DNA of 64,000 nt from Tenebrio molitor (GCF_963966145.1 NC_091052.1:12958001-13022000); one strand, 5' to 3'; positions 24,310 to 38,354 are shown, counted from the stretch's first letter. The notes: generated by a model not told the origin, from the sequence alone. A program made the numbers and translations.

Positions 24310-25650
24310 CAATATTCCACATCAATATATTTACTTTTTTGTGCCCATCGACTTTGGTTTCATTTCGTATAAATGTTTGTTAATTAATCAATCATATTTA
24401 AAAGCACAAAAAATATTTTCCCTTCTAACACTTATCTTATATGCGAAAAATTGTGTACATAAAACGTGGGGTTATTAATTCTTGTGTCGGAGTTGAACAG
24501 TCTCGTATTAAAAAATCGTGATAAACGCGTCTTTTAGAAAGCCACTCTCCATTAGTATTTTGAGCGAAACTTTTCATCTCTCGAGTCTGTTATTCAGTCG
24601 GGTAAGCAGCAGTATGTACGTAATACATTTACGGATATCTCCGTAAAAAGAGTCGGATATGGAAGATGCATCCAGTTTTCCATTGAGAGTGCTTCAAGAC
24701 GTCCATTGAACGCGAAAGTAATTCTAGTTGGAAGATTTAAAGGGTCAGACTGTATCTGTTTATTAATGCGATGAAAGGATATCGCGCCGTACACGTACAA
24801 CCAGTTTTTTTCACTTATCCACTCCCTTCCAATAAGCCCGGAAAGTTCGACTTTTCCGGTCGTAAAACTTTTCAGAAAACTGTTTTAGTTTAATTAAAAA
24901 TGTTCCGAGTTCCGGTTCAAATTTTTATTACGTGTAATACCGATTTGCCCCGAGATTTAAGACGGGAACGGATGATAGTCGAGAGGATGGTGCGTTCGCG
25001 GGACTGATGGAAAACTAAATGAATTTCATCCGGCAACAAAGAGTGTACGTGAGAGCGTATTGAATAAACATCATAAGAGTATCAATCACATGGGATTTAG
25101 CTTTATCCGCCTAGTCTTCTGGAAGTAGATTCAATAATTCAGTGTTGACTTCTCGCTTTTGTACCAGATAAGGTTATGGCTGCATCCGAGTCGCGCATAA
25201 GTCACCCCCGACAACTATAATGTGTTTGTACGATGAGACGGGGCCGATCCCGCCCCTTAAACAAACAGAAAAATGTACCCTCCGCTCGTACCAATCACAC
25301 GTTCCCAATCTGTACACGGTTCCGGGACAAATCCGGGCTCCGATGAATTTCTCCGTGCTCAATGGATATGTCATGCCAAGAAAGGAGATTAAAGGACTTT
25401 TAGCGAAAAGCCGCAATGCCTTTATTTATACGGAGACAAGGAAATGCCTATTTCGCATTTTACACATCCCGAAAAGGAATATTAAATCTGCAGATATCGA
25501 ATCTCCATTGACTTCTTTCTTTGTAGCGCGCTGTCAAATAAAAAGCGAATCAGACCAAGATGGTACAACAATGCTACATCCCTACCAACAGATTAAACAT
25601 CATTCGGTTCTCCTATTTGCCACCGACGAAGATTTAAATTATAAAGAAAG
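24310..25650. other. Intronic stretch without recognised gene
   Basis: A 156-codon + strand ORF (25220-25690) begins here and runs into the following dispersed repeat. Its translation has no motif I recognise, so I do not call it a gene. No satellite box or TIR pair was seen. Confidence 0.35.
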
Positions 25651-27087
25651 AAAAAAAGAGTGTGTGCTTAAGACCGCACGACAGAAGTGAAAACTTCTAT
25701 GACACTCGTTATTGATTTTAAGTAATAATGTATTCTATAAATTATGTTATTATGGATTATAGTACTCGGAGGAATAATGAACAAGGCATAAATAATTAAT
25801 ATTATTTAAATCCAATTGTGTTTTTAAATAATCATCAAAAATCTGCATTTTTCAATAGAAACTGTAAATACGTCCGCTTTTAGAGGTAAACACTCTGGCA
25901 AAATTTGTGAGGTATTCATGTCAAGGCCGATTTACATTACAAAGGTGGAAGAACAACTCTTTGGAAGAATTCTGTAGTGAACCCTGTTTGCAAATATGTT
26001 TTTTCTTGATGTATATAAATTCATTGTTCGGTTAACCCAATTTGTGCAATTTTGTTGTATATTTTGGCTAGTGTTGTAGTTTCATCCCTTCTGCCTTTTC
26101 ATCTCCTATAAAACATTTTTCTGAACTTCATGTTTCTTGCTGTCTAATTAGTTTTTATCTGAAAATATTTCTATTAATCAATGCAATTAATTGAAAGGTT
26201 TGATTACGTTTAGTAATCCCCAAGTATTTTTCGCATTTCTCTAACTAACAAATGACCATTTCCTTCATTCTTCATTTCTATCGAGAATTACATGAGGTGA
26301 TTTTGAGGTTTTGACATTGATTGATCTGTACCTGGACATAACCCCACTTTTCAACAGACGTGATCACAGCATGAGACAGACGTTTTTAGTTTCTCCCACT
26401 ATAAATATTAATTTTCGTTATTAATATTGATAAATACATTGAGATCATTGCTTTACCATCATTGTCAAGTTTAGACATTTTCACTTCAGGTTCACACCGC
26501 ACTAGATGGTCAACATCGGGAGCAAAAATTAAAAAAATAAATCCAAATACTTGCCTTCCACAATTATTGCTATCTTCTCAGCATTCAATCTTGTTTACCT
26601 TAACCTCACTTATATTAAATACTAACACCGTCAAATATGAATTTAATGCTCAGTGCGCAAGCGCTAGGGCTCGTTCACAATCAACAATTCTCAATTCATA
26701 TCAAATTTTACCATTTTATCGGTCTCCGTTATTCTGTAGTTACAGAACAGCAAATTTGTCTCCTAGATTTAAAGACCTGTTAATATCCGATCTTTTAACG
26801 TACTCAATACAGAATAGCCCCCTATAAACATCAAAACTGTATTTCTCAATACACTGCCAATACGTCCGCTTTTAGAGGTAAACAGACTGGCAAAATTTGT
26901 GAGGTTAGGTTTCGATGTTTCAGTTTTATTTTCTTGACGATGGTTTATTATATTGAACAGAACACAAGTTTTCATAGCAATACCCTGTATTATGATAATT
27001 TGTCCATTTTCCTCTTCACATTTTGCTACACAAATTTTTCCACTAGATGAATTGTTGAAGCCTTATAATTAAGCATTACGTATTAAA
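25651..27087 (+). repeat. Unnamed 1.4-kb dispersed repeat, copy 1
   Basis: It begins AAAAAAAGAGTGTGTGCTTA and is almost collinear with 47878-49511; a partial copy lies at 41404-42370. A block of about 45 bp, ACGTCCGCTTTTAGAGGTAA..CTGGCAAAATTTGTGAGGT, occurs twice inside at about 25873 and 26862. An ORF at 26462-26827 exists only because the copies are similar. No transposase motif or clear TIRs are visible, so the class is unknown. Confidence 0.75.
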
Positions 27088-30000
27088 TCCTACATCCATC
27101 TGTAAATTTACAATATTTGTCGTGTCTGTCTCGTTGATATATAACTATATTATACAGGGTGTAACAGAAATAGGTGCATTAATTTTAAATGGTAATAGAA
27201 CTCGTCGTCAAAAGGAACAACTTTTTTATCTACCATTTTGCCAAAAAAAAACTGGAGAGATTTTTCACTAAAGTAGCCCTACGCCACTAAATACTGCAAT
27301 GGATAATTGAGATCAGCGCTAATATGATAAAAACGTCCATCTTCATCCAGAAAACGTGTTTTAACACCGAAATCGAAATTCAAACAAATGTACCCGTATA
27401 GCAAAAAATCCACTTCGTCAGAATCTGGTTGGTTCACGTTTTTAGGTAGCTTAGTTTTGTAGATATGAACGGTTTTAGGAAAATCTTTCCTACTTTTTTA
27501 AGCCATTACACAATGAACACTGAAAATTGAAAAATGACAAGTGACGCACAGTTGATTGTTTTCCGCCCGCTCTACAAAAAATCTCGACTCCCGAGATTTT
27601 ACCTTGCCGTGTCGTGCTGCGAACGATTTTCGCTGAGCTGCGAACGATTTTACCGTGTCGCGTGAAACTAATTCACAACCCGGGAATAAAATGTATGTAG
27701 TGCGCCTAAAGAAGTTTTCACTTCAAGAAATATTTACATGCTGAAAAATATTTGACGATCTTCACATAACGACTCGGTGAATTCTAGATTTATGTCGAGC
27801 TGTGTAATTAATGAGGAGCTGAGAGTCACTTACTTGGAGTTATTAAAATTTAATTAAAGCGAGAGTCGCAAAATATGGATCTGAAGTACCAGGAGCGAGT
27901 GGTGAATTTTGGAAAAATTAAAAAAAATTGTGCGAGGTTCACTTTGCATTAATGCTGTCCGCGGTAAATTCTGAGGGAATTTCGCATCAGCAAAACATCA
28001 CCATCTCGCATACAATATTCAAAAGGAAATTCCGGCAGAGGAAAGAAGTCGGAGGAAGCGGCCGTTTTAGGACCTGGCGGTACGATTCGGGGCTTGGTTC
28101 GGTTGTAATAGAAGCCCAAGGAGTCAGTTTTCCGACTTTATTATCCTTGTATGTATATGTAGGCAAGGTAAATTCGCAGCCATTACAGGACCGCCAGTCT
28201 GCAATCAAGCGGATCTTATTTGCTCTTCTTCCCACCGAAATATTCACCACCAAATTTGCCAAGTCGAGATAAGCGAAACTCGTCGAAAAAATATCGCATT
28301 ATATACCTATCGGGACAGTCGATTTTTCCGGGCCCGGATCAGCAGGGTTGCAAAGTTCGCAACTAATTTAAACAACTTCGCTACCCTTAATAACGTAAGA
28401 CAGCTTTACGGTGGGTTAATTTAATACACACCTACGTGCGCTAATTATCCCCCTTAATAGAAATATTCTCGTGCGCAAATTAAGCTGCGCCAGATTTTTT
28501 CCCGCTGAAAAACACCCATTTCTGCGTAACGGAGCAACACGAGAATAAAAACCATTATGCGTCCGTCTAACATGAATGGATGGAACGGTTCGGTTATAAG
28601 ATAAATTTTCATAAAAATCTGGCGATAAACAAGCGGAATGTCTTGTGTAAACAAATTTTGCGAAATGGTGGATGCGCCGGGATTGTTTGCAAGTGCAATA
28701 AAACGCGGGCGCGGTGCATAAATTTCGGTGCAAGGTGTTAAAATAAAGCCTGACCCGGGTGAAATAATGGCATTAAGGGGGCGGTCATTACTCTTTCGCA
28801 TCAACGTGGAACGAGTAACCGCATTAGGAATTTATCGGGTCCCGCTTTATATATTTATTTGAGAGGCGCATCCTTCGGGATCCCCAGGTTGGCACAATTG
28901 CGACCATCGGATGTTTAAGATAATGTTGTGCATTCAGCAGACACACGAGAAACCTCATCCCTTCTATTAGATTATGCTTTTAGCTCGAACCACTTCACTA
29001 GGATAAATTTATTCTACAAGAGTTCGGTAATTACGTTACGACTAACATTCCTACTAGTAATTTTATTAAGCGATTTCTACTCTTTTACAACCAAGTCTGG
29101 ATAAATAAGCGACCTGGGGCACATCGATCCGTGCAATAACTAATAAAATCCACCGATTTTATGTAATTTTTCCGGGGTTTACGACCCGAACAAATCTACC
29201 CGATGGTATCGGCCACATTTGTTCTAACAAAGCGCTACGCAACTCTCTTGCATAATTCAGACGCACCGGTGCAATTAAACGGCTTGGGGCATTATATAAA
29301 TTATCGACAGCGCAACTGATGAGAAGGCTACTTAGCGAAATTGAATGCAAGTCGGGTAATTAAGACTCACGTCAAACAATGAGAACAAACACCGATATAG
29401 AATATTAAGTTGAAAAGTTTCCGTTTTGTTTCCCAGAGTCAATTCTGTCATTAAACATTCGCTTTGTTCGCGACTTTACATTAACGTACTCCGTATATTT
29501 CACGCGGGTCGGGGCAAACCGCCCCCGAATAAAATTCTTTTAATTGATATTTGTCACGGGTGCCGCCTGGAGGCGGTCCCTTTTTTAATAGAGGTCAGTT
29601 ATCTGTGCTGGACCACATCCGCCCCTTTTTTATTGGCAAGGTGATAATTAAGCCGAGCTGAATTAAAGAAACCTGCGTCCGGGCGCGTTCTTCGGTTGTG
29701 AAAATTTTTAGGTTGCGTCGGAGGAATTTTTGTGCGATTTGGCGTAAACAAATGTGTTTGATCGAAGGGGCTTTGTGATTCGGCGATTACCTTACCACCG
29801 ACAATAAAATCAATTACCGGCAATTTAATCGACATGCGCTCGGTGCGGATGAATCGAACAAGTCGAATCCTTTAATTAACGAATTAATTACAAAGTTGCA
29901 GCCTCCACGCACGCATAAAGTATTTCTGGCCGGGTTGATGCAGCCATTCGTGGCGAACTCCAATTTATGAACGTGCCGGCATTAAACGTGCTTCCGCTAA

Positions 30001-30559
30001 CCCGACGAGCATTTACATTTCGCTGTGTAGTCCCGACATTAGCCCCGTGAGCTTCTGGGAGTTAGGAAAAATCTCAAAGCGGCAAATGAGAGTAGCAGAC
30101 AATCTCGGGAGACAGGAGGAAGCGAGCGATTCCAGATATTCGTTTACAACTGGACGGTCTGCCGTCGAATCACTATACATTTGTATCTTTGAAGGGTTTC
30201 CTTTAATCGGTTTTTTTATTCGAGACCTTTCCTCAAACGGAGCCCGGCCGATGGGGAGCTAAACGCTTTTGACTTAAGCGAATAAATTCGCCCCAGAGAT
30301 CAAAATGAGCTAAATAATTTAGCACAGACGTTTCTTTTCAAGCTCGAAAAAGTTCGCACAAAGGAGGATCTCGTCATTGACGTGCGCCGATTTACAGGGA
30401 AATTTTTGTCCAAGACTGGCACGTCCAAATCCATCGACATAGCCACACCAAATCTCACAAACACAATCGCCAAGTTTCATCCAAATCTATTTCCATTAAT
30501 CTATTCCTACGGCTCTACCATTTTTACAAAATATAAATTGCCAATTTTCTCATTATCGT
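27088..30559. other. Intronic stretch; one orphan transposon end
   Basis: TATACAGGGTGTAACAGAAA at 27151-27170 looks like a CAGGGTG-type transposon end, but I find no inverted partner. Near 27615-27655 GCTGCGAACGATTTT is repeated in tandem. ORFs of 90-116 codons near 27.9-28.8 kb carry no recognisable motif. One isolated satellite box occurs at 28665. Confidence 0.35.
28665..28682 (+). repeat. Solitary perfect satellite box
   Basis: ATGGTGGATGCGCCGGGA lies in non-repetitive flanks. It has no neighbouring box within more than 2 kb and no recognisable spacer block. Confidence 0.8.
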
Positions 30560-30720
30560 GATTCACGAGTAATAATGACCCCGACGTAATTGAAAATGCA
30601 ACCCACAATACATTTGAGAGGTAAAGCTGGATATTTACAACGTCCATATCTAGGTTTATGTTCCAAATGTATTGTGGGTTGCATTTTCAAATCCCTCAGG
30701 CTCATTATTACTCGTGAAAC
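30560..30720. repeat. Near-perfect palindrome (arms about 58 bp)
   Basis: GATTCACGAGTAATAATGA..GAAAATGCAACCCACAATAC on the left is mirrored by GTATTGTGGGTTGCATTTTC..TCATTATTACTCGTGAA on the right. A loop of about 40 bp separates the arms. The transcript would form a strong hairpin. It could be a foldback transposon or a hairpin RNA source. Confidence 0.7.
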
Positions 30721-31261
30721 ACCTTGTAGATTCTTTCATTCTTGGCGGCGTCAAAAAATTAACAACAACCAAAAAAATCTACATATTCAGCTTAAATCTA
30801 TCGCGACACCTCCACTATATTTAAATCAATTACAACAATATACAAAGATTTGCACGCTGTCCCGGCGCCTCCACCATTTTTACAAAATATACATTGCAAT
30901 CTTTTTTTCCAAATATTATAGATACGCTTACGACATCTTCATTCTTTCGTTGTTCAAAGATCTGTAAAATACAGTTTAAGAAGAATTTAAAAGGATGCCG
31001 ACATATTTTACTTTAGTCTTCTCTACCCTTCTTCTTTACTTACGTAACAGATAGAGACTTGCAATTTTCGTGATTTTCTTTGCCGTCAAAAAATCTATGA
31101 AACACATTTTCTTAATATAACTTATCTGATATGATATCAGAGAATCGAGATATAGAGGATGTATCTAAAATACGTGTGTTAATTTTAACCAATGGAAGAA
31201 CTCGCCACTTTATGAAACTTTTCTCCTGAATTTTTATCAAACGAGTCGTTTTGCGTGATTA

Positions 31262-32134
31262 ACTAGTTTCCATTTTTTATAACGTTATGTTTAAAAAATC
31301 GCAGTAGGCATATGCGACTGAGCAGGTTGTTGAGTAAACCCTCAGCAGATGCGGAAAACATTCAGAAATCAAACAGCGTCAATCATTTTAATTTATGTGC
31401 AACGATTTGGAAGGTATGAATTTTCCAAGGGACCCCTGCAATTCGAAATTCTGGTAAAAAAAGCGCCACTGATCAAAAACCATGGCAGATAAGTAAAAAC
31501 GACCTGCATAAATTTGATTCATAATTTAGCATAGAATTCAAAAATAAAATCAAACTGGGCAGGTTCCGTTTAAAAAAACATAACTTTAGTGTTTTTTTAA
31601 TATTGAGACACAGTATACAGGGTGTTTAAAAATTGCTAGTACAAAAAAAAACTCTGGCATCTAGAAGCCCTAAGAAATCCAAAAAACCAATTTTTAATTT
31701 TTTTAAACAAAAGGGATAAAGTAACCCTATCCCAGCATATTTTACGCCTCAGGCGGGGCAGTATTTTTTAAACCTTGGTAACCAAGCGTGATAATGAAGG
31801 ACTATACAACAATATGAAAAATTAATATTTTTTTGCAAGATTTTGGCAACTAACAATGGTACTAACAATTTTAACCCAATTTTTAGTAATTTTTATCTCG
31901 AAAACTAGAGGACTTTTATTAAAAAAAATTTTTGCCGATGACTTTAACTCACCATCACCAATTACCAGTATTTTTTTGTACTAGCAATTTTCAAACACCC
32001 TGTATATATACCGCAGTATTTTCCGAATGTGCAGTAGAAGCGTAGCTATCGTCTAAAAAAAAAAGAAAAAGTTGATATCTTTAATAACAATCAAGTTATG
32101 CCAGCTTTTTCGCAACTCTGGGACACCTGTATAT
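31262..32134 (+). mobile_element. Half copy of the 2966-4258 foldback element
   Basis: The right arm of the foldback is present, from TTATGTTTAAAAAATCGCAG to the CGCAACTCTGGGACACCTG end. The left arm is missing. A 385-bp MITE interrupts it at 31618-32002. Confidence 0.75.
31618..32002. mobile_element. 385-bp MITE, CAGGGTGTTT ends, TA target shown by paralogous empty site
   Basis: The left end CAGGGTGTTTAAAAATTGCT and the right end AGCAATTTTCAAACACCCTG are inverted repeats of about 25 bp with one mismatch. Both borders are TA. The related foldback copy at 4130-4150 reads CACACTGTATATATACCGC without the insertion. No ORF is present. Confidence 0.85.
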
Positions 32135-33240
32135 CTGAAAGCTGCCCCGGCGCCTTCACCATTTTTACAAAATATGAATTGTTCATTTTCTTTCTTCGAA
32201 AATTGTCAAAAAATGTATAAAATACAGTTTTTAAATGAAATCTATTTCACTGAAGATATCCAAATTAATTAATTAATTTTTTAACCGTCATAGATAAAGA
32301 CTTGTAATTTTATTCATTTTCTTTGGTGGCGCAAAATCTATAGTATCAATTTTTTAAATATTAATTTATCTTATTAAATACTGAGATATTAACCACAAAT
32401 ATAATTTGATATTTTTTTTATAATTATTAAGACACCTGAAATTGTTTCAGTCTTTTTACACCAACAAAATCTACAAAATAAACTTCCCAGATTTCATAAA
32501 GCTCCTCAAGCACTGGACATATTGGCATATTTATCTAGAAGCTGTCGTGGCATCTCCACCAATTTTCCAAAATATAAATTATTAATTTTCTGACTTTCAC
32601 AATAGACAGGCTTGCAAATTTCTTCATTCTCTTTATCATCAAAAAATCTTTTAGACACATTTTTCAAATCTCAGGTATCGAACATATCACCATATTTAAT
32701 TTCACACTAATCCGGCGCCTCCACCATTTTCGTACAATATAAATACAATTTTCTCTTCGTTGGTATCACACTCAGCATCTTGTAATTTGCTTCATTCAAT
32801 TCACCGTAAAAAATCTAATAGACAGTTTTTAAATTTAATATATATCCCCAACCAATGAAGATATCCACATTATTTATTTTCCAGGTGACACAGCCCTTCC
32901 ACCATTTTGTCAACCCATAGAGTGCAATTTGTTTCTTCACTATAATTAGACCCAGATGCACTTGCAGTTTTTCAATACTCTTTGTCACAACAAAACTTAG
33001 TAAACCCACTTTTTAGATTTAATCTAGCTCATCGGAGAGCCAACTCACTGACATTTATCTCTTGGCTGTCCCTGCGCCTCCCCCATTGCGAAATTATAAA
33101 TTTACAATTTTCTCGTCTACTTTTAGAACTAGAAATTCGCATTTTCTTTATCCGCTTTGGCACAACAAACTCCGCAAAACACACTTTTCCAATTTGATCC
33201 CCGCCTAAGAAATTTTTGTTCAAGTGAAGCATAAATTAAC

Positions 33241-36200
33241 TCGAGACGTATCAACACTATTACCGGTATCTGCACCGCTAGCAATATCGGTACGTGCACG
33301 ACGGGTTCATTAAGTGCAAACATAAACGTAATAATTATCATTAGCATATAATCAGAATGTGCAGCGGCAAGTTTTGCTTTCGGTGCATGGAAATTCGTCG
33401 ATTAGGTGGTCGTGGTGTAAGCGATTATTTCTTTTTGGAGGGATTCCACTCCAAGTGCTGCTTCTATTTTTGGGACAATATTAGGAGAGTCCTTGTAACG
33501 TTTATTAGCCAGTGATATTTGGACAAACTGTTCGCCCAATATTTGCAATGTCATTTCGAGTATGCACTATGGTTCTGAAATATTGATTTTCCTTTGCAAG
33601 AACAACGTCAACATCGTTTCGCTTTTGGAATGTTTGGTTTATAATGCGTTGGTTTAATACATAGGCGAAGCGTAGACCTGGATGTTTACTTAGTGTTTGT
33701 GCGGCTTTAAAACTTGCCGAAAGTCAATCTTTTCCCATTAATTATTAAAGGAAACGAGCATAGTTTTCAAATAATTGCAATTGTGGAGGAATCGCTACAA
33801 TGGATTCGCAAACAACATTTCAAAACCAATTAAATACTAATACATAATACAATCATAACATAACATGTTTACTATGTTGAACTGCAAGAAAATGCAAAAC
33901 ATGTATGAAAAATATTCCACGGTGCAAGCCAAGCAGGACTGAACAAAACAAAATCTCCAATAATAAAAATCTTTGAATTCAGCTTCAGTCTACGCTCTTG
34001 GAAACATTATCGGTGCGAAATTTTTATTTATCATTTCAGTGTTCCAGCGCGACATTTTTTTCTGAAATCGTTTTAATTTGTGACCCTCTTTCGGTGTGCA
34101 CAGCCTACAATAAATTTGTTTCAACCGAGCAACTTTATCTTCATGTTTCTGATGATTTAGTGTATGTGCAATGCTTGCAAAAACCACACAAGCGATTTTT
34201 TGTTATTGAACATATTTCATTTCAGTATCGTTTTATTGAGATACACTACTTTGCAGCTGAAAACAAATAATCTGAAAAACAGATGCAGCTCCTTTCAGTT
34301 TTTAAACATATGAAAGGTAACAGTTTTCTTTGGCAAACTCCAGCTGGTACAAGAAAATATGGTCAGAGATTTTGAGAAATGTAATTTATGTTTCTGAAAA
34401 TTAGGAATTTATATGCTTACGACTGCGTAGCAGAACTATCGGACCTTCAAATAAATATATATTTAGAGTAGGCGTAGGCGACATTCTAATTCTGTTAACA
34501 GTGTAAAGATCATTTTTGTAGGTAACCAATTATTACACAGGTTGCATTGTAAGCTTTTTCCCAATTTCATATTATCATATTTCGTGGAGGGAGAATAGGA
34601 AGAATGCACTACAAAAATTAAAAATATTTTCTAACCTAATTTTATTTCGTTAAATGTCAGACGTTTCTTGTGTCATTTTCTACGCTGGAAAAATGTTGCA
34701 AACAATTGAATTTCCAAAGGTTGCTCTAAATATAAATTTATTTGAAGGCCCGTTAGAAACAAATATGACATATTCTTGCTTGATTCTTGAGTGTTTTAGA
34801 TGTTATAAATTTTTCATCAATTCAAGTTTCTTCCACAGAATCAGTTTAGGGAATTAATGACACAGTTTTTAGATCTTTTTCAACTAATTAACAAACAGAT
34901 ATATCCACATTAGACCCACACTTTACACTGTGCCTTTATTTTTTACCCTCAAATTTTATTAGTATAGGAAATTACAAAGAGTTTTTGTTCATAAAATCAA
35001 TGTAAAAAAATTCTTAAACCTCGTTTGAAACAACAAGCAGTACAAACTGAAATTCATTATTCATTATGAACTGGAACTTTATAATTTCCTTTAACTCGTG
35101 TCTGGCTCTGATTTAACATTTTCTACGAGATATTCTTCATCATGATCTCAACTTTAATTCCGCTTTAAAAAAAAATTTAGAATCCCGTAGCCAATTTCTT
35201 TACAAACTTTAAACGAGATCAGGATGTGTAAACAGGAAATCAGAAGTATTTAGAGTAGCTGTTAAAATACAATACACTGTGACAAATTTACATCAATAAA
35301 TTCTACTTTGGAATGTATTGCTAAGCTCAGGATGCTTGCTACAAAATTCATCTTTTTTTTATAACCCAGCCCCCTCCCAAAGTGATGAGTAGCTTGTCTC
35401 TTTGGTTAAAGAATAATCTAACTACTAAGGAAGACCTCGTTAAAATGTGTTTAGAAATTCTTTAGTTATTAGCGCACAAGTGATACATACACACAAATTT
35501 TGCATTGTAAAGTTAACTCAACTGTTGCAGCACTTTTCCAAATTACAAATAGATATCATAAAAATCCTCAGAATGTGCGCTAATCGACAAGGAGCTTGAA
35601 ACAAGACAAACAAATTTTAACATCTGTTGTAGTTATTTCTACTGACGAGAAAGTTCTTCCGCCTAATTCTGTTACACCGAGAAATTTCCTTTTTGCTCTT
35701 GTGACGTCTTGAAAGGCAAGTAGAGAGTCTTTTTTGGAACCCATCCAGTCGGTCAATTTCCTCTACGTAAGATCTGAACTGTACCTAGAACGAGTTATCT
35801 GTCTGGCAAGCAATTGATTTCATAAAATCTCTTTCAACAATTCCGACAAGTGCTTAGTGCAAGCATGTCTGTTCTAGTAAAGCTGTTACCGATTTTTTGC
35901 GAAACATTTCATCCCAAAATTGTGAGTGCGGATTGCAGATTCAGCAATTTGCGAGTGATTCAAGCGCCACGGCGACATTTTCATAACCGGACCGTCTGCA
36001 CTTAAAATGGTCGATTAGAGCGTCGATTATTCGGCAGGTCTGCGGCGTTCACGCTGGGTGAAAAGCCCGTTTTATTGAGAGAATAAACCGTAGTTCTCGT
36101 CAACGAACCCAATTAACTAACACTTATTTAACCAACATGTGGCGTTTGAAAGCAACCGCAACCAAATAGGATAAAGGCCAGTGACGGGTCTTCCCAGTGG

Positions 36201-37920
36201 GCAAGGGTTTGACGTCCACTCCGTGTTTCACGTTTGCCGTTCCGGGAAAACTCTTTAATGTTCCGGCTGACATAAACCATAATTACGGCGCCGATCCGGA
36301 GACCAATGGCCGTATTTACTTCTGATGAATTTATTCAGCCCGGAGCCGTTGTTGTGCGCCGTCGATTATTATTCGCTTTGAGTAAGCACATTTTCAAATA
36401 GGCGGTGTAATGCGACATTTTAATTATCAGAGCGATTGCGGCGATCGTGCCCGGAGCAATTACGGGACCTGCATGCGATGGGGAAAAACATTAACTCAAA
36501 CACACATTATTTGCATAATTCCGGACGTGTAATTTGGGAGATGTGGAGTCGAAACAACTCCATTTAAAACTCGAAGAAAACAAACGCCACGCCGGAACAC
36601 TCCTGTTTTGCAGGTACCTTGTGTTCATGACGTCGAGGATAAAGCGGTCGCTCCGGTATGTTCCGAATAAGACAAACATTGCATTAACTGTTTCTTTTGA
36701 TGGATCAATGTTGAACGCTCCGAAATTTGATGATGGATAACCTGGGCGTGCACTTACTCCGGATACGAGATGGAACCGGCTGTTATGTCTAATGCGAACA
36801 ACACAAATTTTCATCAAGAGAAATTTTTCTCAAATTGCTTTATTTTACGTAATATCTCGTGAAGGGTAGACGACGGCATAAATATCCCAAAATTTGATAT
36901 ACGGCTCCCGTAAACCTCATTCTATCAAACAACATGATGAAACTGTTCTGGTTTATAAATCAACCGTGCCACACACAAATTTTTCCCTCCTACTCAAATA
37001 TGTAGACTCGCGGAAAATTAAAAGCCTCGCGGTTTACAACAAAATAGGAAAAATGAATCGGCGAGCAAATTGCAAACGACTCTCGACTTAAAGAAACAAA
37101 ATAATCCTGCCGGTAATAGTTTCGTCCTTTCAACAAATCGCACGTTTCTTAATTGTAAAGCTCCTCACAACTTTTCAAATTTCTTACCTGAAAAACCGAC
37201 ACGGACAAGTTTTAATTTGTTGTTAAAAAGCAGCGACGACTCTCGCTCGATTTATATCACGAACCAGGGCAACTTCTCCTTTTTTTATTGTGAGACGTAA
37301 GTGTGCTTCTGTATGCGGGCCGTAAAATAAAGAACGAAAATTCTATAAAGAAACTCGGAGAGGCTTTTGTCTCGGGCCTATGATTACAGGCTCATCTATA
37401 TTTATAGCAGTCGATCGTTCAAAACTGGAACGCTGCGGCTTCGACTACTTACTTTTTAATCAAAAAACACAACGGAGCCCTACTCGTAAATACCTAGATG
37501 AAATATTAAAAAATACGTTTTCTAATAACTCGCTAGTCGCACAACCTCACCAAGATTTTCAAGTGGCAGGATTTAGACGACAAACTTTCAAAAATAATTC
37601 TTTCCAAATCTTACATCCTGAAACGAGGTACCCGTTTACGGTGAAAGTTTCTCTGGAAACTATGTTTCATTTTATTTAATACAATAGAAAACCGAGTGGA
37701 CCTGCTCATAAACCCGCATTCATATATTCTGTTCTCTTGCATAAAGTAACTTCAAGATAAATTGCAGTCACAGCGACCGTCATGTATTATTCTCAACGTA
37801 CATTGATATTAACAAATAGAGAATGACAAAAGCTTGCTTGATCGCAATGAAGACTGCATTACAGAATAAGGGAGGCAATAAAAATTGTACCAAAACACAC
37901 AAAAATTGCTGTTAATTGTT
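33241..37920. other. Long intronic stretch, one worn satellite unit
   Basis: Apart from a decayed minus-orientation unit near 34855-34960 (AACAAACAGATATATCCACATTAG), I see no repeat family here. ORFs up to 108 codons (36491-36817 minus, 37380-37679 plus) have no recognisable motif. GC rises at about 35.9-36.8 kb without a gene call. Confidence 0.35.
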
Positions 37921-38130
37921 TTTATGATTTTGTATTGCAAAACTAATTGATCGCAAAACCATGAATATGCACTGCTAGTTTTGCTACAGTTTAATATAAA
38001 TAAATGAACAATAATAAAACGAGTATTTTGTTAGGAACAGGACAACAAATATAGAATCGATCAATAAATAATTATTATTCTAATTATGGTAGTACGTAAA
38101 TATAAATTACGATAATAAATACATTCCAGA
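37920..38130 (+). repeat. Dispersed repeat pair, copy 1
   Basis: TGCAAAACTAATTGATCGC and AAACCATGAAT, then a GATCAATAAATAATTA block, recur in the same order at 47090-47310. The family is unknown. Confidence 0.65.
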
Positions 38131-38204
38131 TATTAAAGTGAACAAATTAATTTATGTGTTTTCCAGCACATCCATCGGTTTTAGAGGCTGTTTTTCATTT
38201 TTAT

Positions 38205-38354
38205 ATCGACAATATTATAATAACGTGGAAATTTGGTTAGATTTGGTAAATTACAATCACGAATCTACATTTTCTTCGATTTAAATTTATCTACAGTGAT
38301 AGTAAGTGGAGCTTCCAAAATTCAAAAACTGTCCTTTGAAGATTTAGCTATGAC
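38205..38354 (+). repeat. Satellite unit split by the hAT insertion (left part)
   Basis: AAATTCAAAAACTGTCCTTT..GATTTAGCTATGAC matches the standard unit block AAACTGTGTTTTGTAGATTTA.ATATGACGAAT. The unit resumes after the transposon at 41060 with GCTATGACGAATCTAATGC and AAAAACCGCATTACTCTATC. Confidence 0.7.

Larger units (their letters stand above)
30721..33240 (-). repeat. Satellite array, - orientation, mostly GGCGCCTCC type
   Basis: Reverse boxes lie at 30860-30877, 32145-32162, about 32545, 32710-32727, 32889 and 33069. Most carry the GGCGCCTCCACCAT variant or its decay. Spacers have mirrored blocks such as AGATATCCACATTA and TTCTTTG..CACAAAATCTA. The array is split by a half foldback element. 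Confidence 0.75.

Noticed and set aside
25220..25690. 156-codon + strand ORF
   Set aside because: Its end runs into the dispersed repeat and no domain or splice signal supports it.
26462..26827. ORF conserved between 26462 and 48683
   Set aside because: The similarity extends over the whole 1.4-kb repeat, including noncoding parts, and the frame breaks in the second copy. Conservation reflects duplication, not coding.
27151..27170. Complete MITE starting at 27155
   Set aside because: Only one CAGGGTGTAACAG end is visible and no inverted partner was found downstream.
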